This document shows positions 24,509-37,435 of a stretch of DNA of 64,000 nt, piece after piece. The stretch lies in the NCBI RefSeq assembly GCF_040054535.1, contig NC_090797.1, forward strand, positions 15,920,001 through 15,984,000. Direction: 5' to 3'. A model generated the notes under the pieces. The model was given only the letters and a program-made list of their open reading frames with translations. It made no database searches and was not told the DNA's origin. This DNA comes from Antennarius striatus (lineage: Eukaryota > Chordata > Actinopteri > Lophiiformes > Antennariidae). Each line of letters starts with the position of its first letter. The stretch's first letter is position 1. Made by a program: the position numbers and the translations under genes.

Positions 24509-25253
24509 GCGTCTCCAGACCTTGAAGTTCTCATGAGTCTTGATCGTGTGATCCAGTATTTGTCGTGTGAACGTGTTCAAACGATGCACATTTCAAACGC
24601 AGAAGCGCTGCTGCCGCAGACGCCTCCACTGTGCCTTAAAGTAGTGCGTGTTAACGCCGGCGCCGCGGCGCTGGGGGTCCTGGATGGGGGGGTCAGGCCT
24701 GCCATGGACGGAGGTAGTCGTAGAGTTTGACATCTTAGTGTTTTGTAGTAGTTTCCTTTTTGATATTAAACCAAATGCTTCTATTTATTGTTTTTTTGTA
24801 AATGGGCTGTGCTGAACTTGGCTCGCGGACGCCTGTTACAGCTGGAAGTGGTTTCCTGGTCCTGATTGGTCGGCCGTCAGTCCGCTTCCACATCTTCAGG
24901 ACAAAGTCAACACGTTGAGAAATCAGCCCGTTTCTAGAGCATCACTGCGATCTATTTTTGTACGTGTCCAGTAGAGCATGCTCCTGCAGCGGCCCCGCCC
25001 TCTGACGGCCCTTTGGTGTGGTGGGGGGGGGCGCTACCTTTAAATGCATCGTGCTGGGTGCGTTAATTTCCTCATGTATTTTATGTAAACAGTGTACATT
25101 GATATAACTGTAATATGTACGATTACCTGCAGCTTTATTTCCTTTGCATCGTATGTTTGGAGTTCCAGTAGCCCCCACCTGCTCACGGGGCCGTCGTTCT
25201 ATATGATACTGAAAGATGTTTAATGTCATTTGTCAACTGAACAAACCACAGAA

Positions 25254-25259
25254 ATTAAA
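25254..25259 (+). terminator. candidate lemd3 poly(A) signal (ATTAAA)
   Basis: ATTAAA followed within 10 bases by GGTTTATTAGG and a T/G-rich stretch. It is about 2.3 kb after the stop; an earlier site is possible. Confidence 0.4.
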
Positions 25260-25503
25260 GGTTTATTAGGGGATTTTAAGATGGTTGTTGCTCCACTTCT
25301 TTATCACAGAAACATTTGAGAACAGGTTTAATGTCCACCTTTTCATCTGGATTAATAATTTGACTAAACCGGTCACATGACCTCCCATGTTTAAGTCACA
25401 CGTGTGAAAACCACAAGTATCCTCCATTGAGAGGGTGTCCCTCTGGAAAGACTCATCGTACAAACGGTGGTCCTGTTGGAAACATAGAAATACAACAACA
25501 GCT

Positions 25504-25838
25504 TTCTGTCACGATGGTATTCCAGAATAACGTTCTGTCACGATGGTATTCCAGAATAACGTTCTGTCACGATGGTATTCCAGAATAACGTTCTGTCACG
25601 ATGGTATTCCGGAATAACGTTCTGTAACAATGGTATTCCGGAATAACGTTCTGTAACGATGGTATTCCGGAATAACGTTCTGTCACGATGGTATTCCGGA
25701 TTAACGTTCTGTCACGATGGTATTCCAGAATAACATTCTGTCACGATGGTATTCCAGAATAACATTCTGTCACGATGGTATTCCAGAATATCATTCTGTC
25801 ACGATGGTATTCCGGAATAACGTTCTGTAACGATGTCT
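25504..25838. repeat. 29-bp minisatellite
   Basis: About 11 copies of a 29-base unit (TTCTGTCACGATGGTATTCC plus AGAATAACG), with A/G and C/A variants at fixed positions. Intergenic between lemd3 and msrb3. Confidence 0.96.
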
Positions 25839-26139
25839 TTCCACTATATTTTATTTCCTGAAGCAGAATTCTGTTGACTCAAACAGGTTCTGTAACTTAT
25901 ACATCAGGAACTTGTAACATTCCAGAACTATTCCAGAACAACAGTTTAAATACTTGAATAACACGTCTGTTAAAACAGTTCCTTCATGAAGATGTGGAGG
26001 TTCTCTAGGAGTGACCAGGCTGGATCTGACCAGAGGAACAGTTGTGGTGAGATGTTGTGAAGAAAAGAAGAGAAAGCCTTTATTGTCACTACACACAGTA
26101 TAACGGGTTGGGGAGGTGGAGCAGACTGGTGGTTTGGAC

Positions 26140-26330
26140 CGTCCAGAGGAGAGATGGTGAGGATGGAGCTACCAGGGGGGAGGACCAGGGAGGAGGTGGA
26201 TGATGTCTCCGGAGCACTGCCGAGGCGCCCCTGAGCAAGGCGCCGTCCCCCTCACAAGCTGCTCATTTGGGGCGCTCCAATGAGGGAGCTGCACGTCACT
26301 CTACCTCCTCTGTATGCGTACAGCCCCCCC
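26140..26330. repeat. LINE tail remnant plus SINE tail
   Basis: GTCCAGAGGAGAGATGGTGA and following bases resemble a diverged 3' piece of the LINE found at 59816-60547. GAGCACTGCCGAGGCGCCCC and TGAGCAAGGCGCCGTCCCC match the tail of the tRNA-headed SINE seen complete near 56150. Confidence 0.5.
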
Positions 26331-26354
26331 CCCGTGTGTGTGTTCAGGGCCTGT

Positions 26355-26542
26355 ACACACACATATATATGTACACACATATATATATGTGTGTACATAT
26401 ATATGTGTTTGTGTGTGTACATATATATATATGTGTGTACATATATATATGTACACACACACATATATATATGTACACACATATATATATATGTGCACAC
26501 ACACACATATATATATGTATATATGTATATATATATATATAT

Positions 26543-26575
<33 letters not shown>
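26355..26575. repeat. CA/TA alternating palindromic microsatellite
   Basis: Blocks of ACACAC, ATATAT and GTGTGT alternate, giving repeated perfect palindromes such as GTACACACATATATATGTGT-like units. It ends in a CA run. Confidence 0.93.
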
Positions 26576-26576
<1 letters not shown>

Positions 26577-26990
26577 TTGAACTAACTCGAGTGTACCTCT
26601 AACCTCCCTGGGGGGTTATGGTCGGTCTATAAACCTGAGGGGGTGTTTGTGGGTGGAGACAGGCTGACGTGGAGGAGGACGTGGCGCCCCCTGGCGTCAC
26701 AAGGAGAGGCTGTCCCATGACGTCATCGGTGTCCCCATGAACAGGTGAAGTTTGGACTCCGGACGGGACACAGAAACCACCTGTAGGTCTCAGCCGGACG
26801 GGGGTCACACGTTCTTCTGTACCCGCTGCTCCGGATCCGGTCCACCGGCCGGGGAGTCCGTTCCGGACCCGCTCCGGTGCGGAGCCGCCGTCCGGCCGGT
26901 GGCGCCGCCCCCCAGCGCCCCGCCGCCGGGTCATGACCATACATGGACATGTGCTGGTCCTGAGCTGCTGCCTGGACACACGGCCTGTGG

Positions 26991-27103
26991 AGGACCCGCC
27001 TGGACCCGGAGCCTGGACGACCCGCCTGGACCCGGAGCCTGGAGGACCCGCCTGGACCCGGAGCCTGGAGGACCCGCCTGGACCCGGAGCCTGGAGGACC
27101 GGA
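26991..27103. repeat. 26-bp minisatellite before msrb3
   Basis: Four copies of a 26-base GC-rich unit (GACCCGCCTGGACCCGGAGC plus CTGGAG) end about 55 bases before the msrb3 secretory start codon, so they probably lie in its promoter or 5' UTR. Confidence 0.93.
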
Positions 27104-27156
27104 ACAAACCGGACGAACCGGTCGTCTACCGGAGCCTTCACCGCCGGTGAGCCTGA

Positions 27157-27208
27157 ATGTTGTCCCGGAGCCTCATCGCCCCCCTCCCGCTGCTGCTGCT
27201 TCTGTCCG
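27157..27208 (+). CDS. msrb3: msrb3 first exon A: secretory signal
   Basis: ATG at 27157 opens [17 protein letters not shown], a classical signal peptide, followed by donor GTAGGT. Phase 1 matches the shared exon. It corresponds to the ER-type first exon known in mammalian MSRB3. Confidence 0.85.
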
Positions 27209-30200
27209 GTAGGTAGGCGGTGGTGTTCGGGGCCCTCCGTTGGGGGGGGGCTCGGTGCTCACGCACACGGCCAGGTGACAGTTCTGTCTCCCGGTCCTGA
27301 TCTGGACCGACATGGGGCGGTAATGGGGGGGGGGGGCGTCTGTCCGGGGTCAGTTACAGTTAGTCCGGTTACAGTTAGTTCAATTATAGTTAGTCCAGTT
27401 ACAGTTAGTCCAGTTACAGTTAGTCCGGTTATAGTTAGTCTGGTTACAGTTACTTCAGTTAGTTAGTCCAGTTACAGTTACTTCAATTATAGTTAGTCCA
27501 GTTACAGTTAATCCAGTTAGTTACTTCAGTTATAGTTAGTCCAGTTACAGTTAGTCTGGTTACAGCTACTTCAGTTACAGTTAGTCCAGTTACAGACTTA
27601 ATTTGGTTATGTTACAGAGTTAATCCGGTTCCAGAGTTGATCCGGTTCCAGATTTAATCTGGTTGGTTACCTTTACCGTTGGACGTTTATCAGAACTGGC
27701 TCAGGGACCGACATGAACGACCTCGGCTCTATTTAAACTGTTGGTTTGTGTGTTTATGAAGGATCGACTCCTGACCTGAGACATCAGTCAGTGGATGTTC
27801 TGACGTCAACACTGACCGGTAGCACAGGTAATGGTCAGGTACACTGAAGTCACATGACCAGTAATACCATGTAGAGTACTATTACACAGTAGTTTACCCA
27901 TAGTTCACCAGTACTGTATCAATGGAGTCCTTTCAGTCACGTCTTGAAGCTGGAATCTGGAGCTGCTGGACTGATCCAGAGCCTGGAGACACTTAGATGG
28001 AGAGTCTCAGCAGGAGGTCAGATGTTTAACCTTCAAGGATCAGCTGATGTGATGGAGGAGCTGAACCTACATCTGAGTGAATACCTTCGTCTGTCCATTC
28101 GTCACGTGAGCTGAGCTGCTTGTGTTTGTTCTACTGAACCAACATCAAGGTCCCCCCCCCCGAGGGTGGTGTGCTGTAGGGCGTTGGTTCTTACCCCCCA
28201 GGTCACAGACCGGCCTTCTGTGGTTGTGTCTTCTGATGCGGAGTTTAGGCTAGCCAAGCCCCCCCTACTGGTGGGTGTCGGCACTGTGACATCATTGGAC
28301 AGCTTCACAGGAAGTCTGCTGTGATGGGTGGAGCTACTGGGGTGGGGGTGGGGGATCTGTAGAGACCAGGACCAGGGAGAACCCTGAAGAGTTCTGTAGA
28401 GAGTGAAGAGTGACTCAGTCAATGAGAGGGAAAGAAACGGAGAGTCTGTGGGTCATGTGTGAAACTGACCCTGTTGTACTATTACAGGGGGGGTGGCAGT
28501 GAACTATAAGACACATTGATCACCATGACTGGAAGCTGGATGGGCTATGAACCCGTCTTTAGGTTCTTCAATATGTCAATCACCAAGTGGTTCACCGTGA
28601 AGCATCATGTGTGTTTATTCCGTCCGTCCGTCCATCCATCCATCCAACCATCCATCCATCGTCTATCCATCCATCCATCCATCCATCCATCCATCTACTC
28701 ATGAGGTGACTGGAGGTTGTTCATCTTCTGGACGCTCCCAGAACACTGGTGGAGAGTTTAGAACTGGTGTGTGTGTTGTACAGTGCTTTGTAGGATGTCT
28801 GATGGGTTTTAGTTCCTGTGTTCCTCCCTGGGGGAGTGATGTAGCAGCATCCATAGGGTAGCGTGTTTGGTTCCTTGCTCAGGGGCACCTCGGCAGCGTA
28901 GAGGTTATCTGAGGGCGTGGTTTCGAACCCCAGACATGGCGGACACTATCCAGTGAGGGTCCTTAGGCAAGACCCTTAATGCTATACGAGCCTACCTCAA
29001 TCATGAGTGAACACAATAATGACAGAGTCATACCGGCTCGGACGTCGCTCGGGTTAACAAGGTCCGCGTCAGATGCTAGGGAACCAGGGCGGAGAATACG
29101 GAGTTGTTGGAATGCTACTACACAAGTAATCCCAGAGAGAGGGGATATATGGGGCGGATGTGGGACCAATGGATGCTTCGAAACCCACAATCAAGGCTAA
29201 CAAAGAAACAGCTGTTAGCCCAGTGTTCCAACATCCGTAACCGAAAACTGCTGTCACAACTAGAGATCTATGAAATACAACAGCAATGCTACGGCAAGGG
29301 GGAGCCAGGACGCCAGGTCAGCGGGGGGATATCACCCCCCCCCCACAATCCGTGATTGGGTACCAAGCCCCAAGAGACACACAGCCTCAATACAAGAGCT
29401 GCTGACCTGAGAAGGAAGATCGTGACCCAAATGGAAACCTGGAGCCTCCGACAAATACCGAAGCTAAGTTGTCAAGTACCTTCAGAAGATCTGCTAGAAG
29501 ATGTGAATGCTGCAATATACTGTATGTATATCATATATACAGTATATATATATATCATATATGTATATGATATATATATATATGATATATCATATATATG
29601 ATATATATTATATATGCATATATATGATATAAATATATACTGTATATATATATATATACTGTATATATAAATGCATGTCAATTGGTTGTTAAAATATGTT
29701 TTTTGTTTTTTAATTTAGGGGCTTTGGGACTTTCTTACACGCTAGAACAAATTAAAATGATTTTAGTTATTGAAAATGTTTGACTTAGGAGCTCAGTCAC
29801 AGACCGGATTAAAGTTGTATCTCGAGGTTCTACTGTAATAATCTGAGGTTCTACTGTGTTATTATCTGAGGTTCTACTGTGTTATTTATCTGAGGTTCTA
29901 CTGTGTTATTATCTGAGGTTCTACTGTGTTATTATCTGAGGTTCCACTGTGTTATTATCTGAGGTTCTACTTTGTTATTATCTGAGGTTCTACTGTGTTA
30001 TTATCTGAGGTTCTACTGTGTTATTATCTGAGGTTCTACTGTGTTATTATCTGAGTTTCTACTGTGTTATTATCTGAGGTTCTACTTTGTTATTATCTGA
30101 GGTTCTACTGTGTTATTATCTGTGGTTCTACTGTGTTATATCTGAGGTTCTACTGTGTTATTATCTGAGGTTCTACTGTGTTATTATCTGAGGTTCTACT

Positions 30201-33200
30201 GTGTTATATCTGAGGTTCTACTGTGTTATTATCTGAGGTTCTACTGTGTTATTATCTGAGGTTCTACTGTGTTATATCTGAGGTTCTACTGTGTTATTAT
30301 CTGAGGTTCTACTGTGTTATTATCTGAGGTTCTACTGTGTTATTATCTGAGGTTCTACTGTGTTATTATCTGAGGTTCTACTGTGTTATATCTGAGGTTC
30401 TACTGTGTTATTATCTGAGGTTCTACTGTGTTATTATCTGAGGTTCTACTGTGTTATTACTTGAGCTCCTACATGTTACTGTGCTGTCCAGGAGGTTCAA
30501 GCTGGTTGCTGATGTTGTCAGTGTTGCACAGATCACTACTGTTATCCTGGTGTAGAACGTCCTCACTGGTGGAACCACCAGGGCTTAGAGGCTCAGTGGG
30601 CCGGTGGTGATCCTTTTTGTTCTAACTGATGTGTTCTCATCCCTCTCAGGCCACATCCATCTCTGGAGCCCTTCAGGTTCCTGTACTGACTCATGTCGTG
30701 TTCATTGTGTGTGCTCCCCTCCATCCAGACCAGTCCTTCTAAGCCCACTGGGGTTCTTCTGGTGGGGTTCCTCTGTCCAGCAGTCATGTCGGGGTTCAAT
30801 CTGCTGCATCTAATCACCAAGAGCCAGCCTGTGGCTCTGCGGCCCTGCAGCCTCCCCTCAGGTCGACTGGGTGCTGTGTGCCTGCGCTGCTCTGCTATGA
30901 CGCCTTATAACGCCTGCTGGTGTGTCAGCATGACTTTACCGTGTTCACAGTCATGTCAGCCTCTCTGTGTTTACCGCGTGCTCACAGACACAGCAGGTGC
31001 TGTCGGTTACGTTAAATCCTGCAGGGAACAAATGGGCTGCTCTTCACCGTTAACGCGTTCCAGGAACCACATGTGATTAACGAATTCCACGATAGAGCGA
31101 CAAACTATTGATCTTATTATTTAAGGTAATTTAAACGTTTCTGAACCCCCCCATATCGATATTAAACCACCTTCTGTCTGTATGACCTTTAAAACACTCT
31201 GATAGACTGATTAAAACACTTTTGTGTCTCACGGAAGTCAGAGACTCACGGAATGTAGAACACTTCAGGATGCCGTCAGCCAATAGAATGTGTGTACGGT
31301 ATCACATGACTGACTACCAAAAATCTATGATGAGGTGGAGTCACTTTGATGTGTGAGGGTGTACTGTATTGATAAGGAGTTAATGTATTCAATATGGTGC
31401 AATTAATTACAGCGGTGATGTATTGTAATCGTCAGCGTCCGTCTGTCCGTCCGTTAGTCCGTCCGTCTGTCCGTCCGTCCGTTAGTCCGTCCGTTAGTCC
31501 ATCCGTCCGTCCGTCTGTCCGTCCGTCCGTTAGTCCGTCCGTTAGTCCGTCCGTTAGTCCGTCCGTTAGTCCGTCCGTTAGTCCGTCCGTTAGTCCGTCT
31601 GTTAGTCCGTCCGTTCGTCCGTCTGTTAGTCCGTCCGTTCGTCCACCAAATGTCTTCACAACCGTTCAGATTGAAAGATGGAAACAAAAAGGACATGACT
31701 CGGGCAGCACAGGGGATGGAAACGAGATGATGACCTTGAGAAAACTAGGTCAAGGTCAAAGTTCAACTTTTGTACATTCAGGAACCGGATGAGGTAGAAA
31801 GACGAGGGAGAAGGCCAGTGTGAGTAAGACCATAGATCAAAGCTAGTGCTTTGACCTATGAAAGTAGATCAGAGCACTAGCTTTGAGCTTTGACCTATGA
31901 CAGTAGGTCAGAGCTCTAGCTTTGAGCTTTGACCTATGACAGTAGGTAAGTGTCATTACTGGTCCTAATGGTCACACACACCCTTCGGTTTGGCGTCGGT
32001 GGAACAGGAACCCTACTCACGCTGCTGTCACACAGCTCTCTAGACGTTCACTGCTTGGCTCCCCTGCGTCGTGTGGACCCTGGTGTGTTGTGGTTGTGAT
32101 GTCACTTCAAGAGCAACTTGCAGGTTCAATTTGATCTGAAATTTATATTAGTCAGAAAAACATTTCAAATGTACATTTGTTCATTTTCTTGACCACTTAC
32201 CCTTTAAGCTCACGGGGCCTCATGATAGGGACACGCTCAGAGTCATGACTATTGACAGTCACCTGTTCACGTATGTTCTATGTTTTTGATTGTGGGAGGA
32301 AGCTGGAGATCCAGAGCAGAGAACATGCAAACACACAGAACCAATGGATTTCCACCCAGAACCTTCCTGCTGTGAGACAATAGCATCTTTTTTCATTGTT
32401 TTCGTTATATTTCATCATTCACATCACATCACAGCACGTCTGAGTCATCTTCAGGGTGAGGACTCGGGTTGGCTGCCCTTGGTACTCGTGTTTAGCTTCC
32501 AGGTTTAATGCAGGAACATGAACACACACCTTCTCCAGTCCCACCTGTTATAAGATCAGTTGTGCCGTACCGCAGTGGGCTTCATTAAGAAAGGATCCCC
32601 ATCTACACACATTCAGTTCCGTTTCTGTTCTTTGAGTTGGTTCCACGTGATTATTCCACAGAAGACCCGTGGACGTAAAACAATCTGTTGTTCCAGCCAT
32701 TCCTGTGTTTAGAATGCGTCATTCGTTATGAAGCGTTTGTGCTCGTCACCTACCTGAGTCCAACATGGTGCCGCTGGCCTCCAGCTCAGGGTGTCGGGGT
32801 GTCAGTGTGGCCACCACACAGTCCACCAAAAACTCTTGGTTCAGTTGTGGACCAGCTTGGGCTCAAGTTATTGGGTCATTATCTAAAGGTTGATGGTTTC
32901 ATGCAGTTTTAGATTGATCAATCCACCTAAACTCTATGTTTCTGGAGGTGGGGGGATGCCAGAGAACCTGGATAGAACCCACGCAGACATAGTGAGAACA
33001 TACAAACTCCACACAGAAAGGATTCAAACCTTCTTGATGATGGACACACTGACAGGTGCTGTGTGCAGCGTTCACCAGTGAGGACGGCCTGTGTACAACA
33101 TATTTACACTTGTTTCTTTCTTTTTGCATTAAGAAATAAACTTTTCACCAAACTGCTGAAGGCACCGACTCCACAAACAGGACATGTTTAGTTGACACTT

Positions 33201-35415
33201 TCTTAGATATTCTTCAATCTGGTGTTCAGTCATACTCCGTGAAATTCTAGTTTCTGACTCATTTCTGTACACATCGCTCCAGATTGGTCTCCAACCTGCA
33301 AGTTGCTGAGTTTGATCTTTCTGAGTTTTGTTTTAATATATCTTAATCATATTTTCTCACTGAAGTGCTGATGACTGTTGTATGTGAGGTGAAAATGTGT
33401 CATAGTTACAGCTTCAACATCTCCTCATGTATAAATGAGTGAACCACATGGAGGACAGACACGAAACACAGCTGATCCTAATCCACATGTTTGTGTCTGT
33501 ACCACGGAAAATAGTTAACACTGCATATTTAATGTGTTTGTCATGCGTGCCTCGCCCCCCAGGAGCATGTCTGACCAAGAGGAAGTGGCCGGTGAGCTTT
33601 CCTCCGGAGGAGCTGAAGAAGCGCCTTACACCCATTCAGTACCATGTGACCCAGGAGAGAGGAACTGAGAGGTACCTGCAGGACAAACCGCCAAATTAAA
33701 AGCACCAGTTTGAATCACAGGCACCAGTAGACGTGTACCTTAACGGTCAACTATTATCTACTCTGCATTCAGAGTCAGAGCCTCATTGGCCGTCCAACAC
33801 AATAAATCAATAATTCATTATTCATCAATATTTACAACGTCTGTGTCTGAAAGTCAAAGGGCCTGGGTTCCCTTTTTCTCCCACACCCCTCACCTAGTAT
33901 CAGCTGGGACAGCCCCCAGCCCCATGACCCTGATAACAGCTATATAATACACCAAAGATAAGTCATCATTAATAATGGAAGCAATGATACGGTCGTGATT
34001 AATAATATAATAGTAATGCAAGAGTTATTTTTGATAATACTACAGCATGGCTGTTACTGTTGTAAAGGGATCAGCTGGTAAACCCGATCTGAGGGGGTCC
34101 AGCTCTGTGCAGAGCAGCTGTGGTCATAGCACATTCCCTGGTTTAAACCGCACTTGATGTTGACTTGTTGACTTGATGTTGACTTGTTGACTTGATGTTG
34201 ACTTGTTGACTAGATGTTGACTTGATGTTGACTTGTTGACTTGATGTTGACGGGTTAACTAAATTTTGACTTGATGTTGACTTGATGTTGACTTGTTAAC
34301 TTGATGTTGACTTGTTGACTTGATGTTGACTTGATGTTGACTTGTTGACTAGATGTTGACTTGTTGACTTGCTGTTGACTTATTGACTTGATATTGACTT
34401 GATATTGACTTGATGTTGACTTGCTGACTTGATGTTGACTTGTTGACTAGATGTTGACTTGATGTTGACTTGTTGACTTTATGTTGACTTGATGTTGACT
34501 TGTTGACTAGATGTTGACTTGTTGACTTGCTGTTGACTTATTGACTTGATATTGACTTGATATTGACTTGATGTTGACTTGCTGACTTGATGTTGACTTG
34601 TTGACTAGATGTTGACTTGATGTTGACTTGTTGACTAGATGTTGACTTGTTGACTAGATGTTGACTTGTTGACTTGATGTTGACTTGATATTGACTTGTT
34701 GACTAGATGTTGACTTGTTGACTGGATGTTGACTTGATGTTCACTTGTTGACTTGATATTGACTTGATGTTGACTAGATGTTGACTTGTTGACTTGATGT
34801 TGACTAGATGTTGACTTGTTGACTTAATGTTGACTTGTTGATTTGATATTGACTTGATGTTGACTAGATGTTGACTTGTTGACTAGATGTTGACTTGTTG
34901 ACTTGATGTTGACTTGTTGACTTGATGACTTGATGTTGACTTGGCCACGTGGCCTTGAGTTGGCCTCTTGGGTTGTCCCATTGAGTTCTGGAATAAGGCC
35001 CTGACATTCCTGTTGATCTGGTACCGGTCCAGACGTTCTGGTGCTGGACACTGAGTATCCGTGTCGTAGTCAGTCCAGGCTGGTCTCAGGTCGGTCTGTC
35101 TGGTCTCACAGTCTCTGGAGACTGCTCTAGTGACCGCTGGCTGCTGTCTGGCTCCCCTGGTCTTCCTACTTCTTCTTTTCTGAGCCCTGCTCATGCATTG
35201 AACCACATGTTTATCAATCAATCATCCATCCATCATCCATCCATCCTCCTAACCTGATTAATCCACTGTGACAGCTTGCAGATCATTCATCCATCCATCA
35301 GTTTTCTGTCACTGCTTTACCCGCTGTCACGGGTCAGGAGGAGCTGGAGCCTATCCCAGCTGGTTCAGGGCATGAGGCGGGGGAAACACCACAAAGCCAC
35401 ACAAAGACACAGACG

Positions 35416-35449
<34 letters not shown>

Positions 35450-35629
35450 TAATCAACCTTTAGTTGTATAACGCTTAATCACATCAGTAGACATTTCAAA
35501 GTGTTTTAACGGACAGAAAAACCCAACAGAACCCTCCAGAGCACAAGAGACAGCAGCTGAGAAAAACCCCTCATTGAGGAAGAAACTCTGGGCAGGACCC
35601 AGGGTCTGGAGGGGGGATCCAGGCTCTAG

Positions 35630-35685
<56 letters not shown>

Positions 35686-37206
35686 CTGCCTTTGTTCTTC
35701 CCTCTGAGACTTGATTTGCTGAAACACTTTTCCCACAGTGCCTTCACTGGGGAGCTGACACGCCATCAGGGTGAAGGGACCTACACCTGTGTCGTCTGTG
35801 GGGCCCCCCTGTTCAGGTAACACCTCCTCTCTATCATTCAGGTGTGTGTGTTTGCTTTTAGACATAATTGTAAGTAAAAAAATGTTACCCTGATTGCCCT
35901 CTTTCAGTAGTCAGCAAATTGTGGGTACAAGACGTTGGTTTCCTCCAGATGTTTAAGAAACAGAAGAAAAGTTACTGTATTTGGAAAAGAAGAATGTTTT
36001 TGTAATTTATTGTCTTTTTCCTCTTTTAGCTCAAGCAGTAAATTTGACTCCGGATCAGGTGAGCGGACTCTGTTTCCTCTGCTAGCTGGGAGCTCGTTCT
36101 GTGTGAATCCATCTGACTCACCTGGGAGCTCCAAAATAGGATTCCCTCAAACACAACACAGACAAAATTCCTTTAATACACACTTCCTCCCTATCAGTGA
36201 CATTTATTAGAGTTCAATTTCTAATCTCCATTTAAGATCAATGAAATGTCATAACTACTCTAAATACTCAAACAAGGCAGTCACAGACTGCAACATCCTG
36301 CGACACCCCTGAATTCAAAATTTTACCCTGACCTACTTGCATTGGTCAAAGATCAAAGCTAGTGGTCTGACCTACTGTCATTGATCAAAGCACTAGCTTT
36401 GAGGTGTAATAATAAAATCCTGTAGTACCAAAAGGTAAGGCTAACATCTCTAGCTCTGCTGAATGTGTTTTAACTCTGGGGGGTCTAGAGGCTAAGCCCA
36501 GCTTTAAGCCACGGAGGTTTTCAACCACGCTGCTGTGAATGACGCGCTGATGTCACTTCCTGGTCATCAAAAGTCAGAGACGTCCCTAAAAAATTCTGCA
36601 GAGTTCCCACTCTCCAGACAACTCCTCAATAATGAATTATTGACACTTGAACTCTCCCACTGGGGGCAAAGACTCTCCACCGACCCGAAGAGGGCACACC
36701 ACCCTTTACCTGTCCAGAACCAAGGCCTTGGATCTAGAGGTGCTGATCCTCGTCCCATTGCGTCACACTCAGCTCCAAACCATCCCAGTGCAGCTGAAGG
36801 TCCAGGTTTGATGAGGCCAACAGGACAACATGGTCTGCAAAAAGCAGAGATGAGATCCTTTGGTCCCCAAACCGGACCCCCTCCGGACCCTGGCTGCATC
36901 TAGAAATTCTGTCCATGAACATTTTAAACAGAACTGGTGATAAAAGGTGGAAGTCAAACCTAGTAGATGTCTGATTTACTGCCAAAAACCGAGCTCCCAC
37001 TACGTCATGCAGGGACAGGACAGCCCTTATCAGAGGGCCCCCAACCCCAGACGCCCAAAACCCTCCCCACAAGATACTACAGCCTCAGCTTCCTCCGTGG
37101 AAGACAGTGTCAGACCCTTATGCTTGGAGGGTTCTGTTGGGTTTCTCTGTCTGTTAAAGCACTTTGACATGTCTGCTGATGTGATTAAGCACTATGCAAA
37201 TAAAGG

Positions 37207-37251
<45 letters not shown>

Positions 37252-37403
37252 GGTAGTGGGATTAAGAAGATCCTCAAAGTATCTTTTCCATCACCCGGCA
37301 ATATCCCCAGTCGAGGTCAGCAGCTCCCCACCTCCGCTGTAAACAGTGTTGGTGGTGAATGAAAAATTATGCTGATAGAAAATTTGTGTGTGTGCGTGTG
37401 CGT

Positions 37404-37435
<32 letters not shown>

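Larger units (their letters stand above)
22964..25259 (+). other. lemd3 3' UTR / downstream region
   Basis: From the stop codon to an ATTAAA at 25254 no other exon is seen. It holds three tandem arrays (listed separately). The segment 24510-25250 looks like ordinary unique 3' UTR sequence. Confidence 0.5.

Noticed and set aside
25504..25838. CRISPR-like array
   Set aside because: Units are head-to-tail without unique spacers, in an animal genome.
26599..27466. Long frames on both strands around the msrb3 promoter
   Set aside because: Explained by GC-rich sequence and the 26-bp repeat; the real coding piece is 27157-27208.
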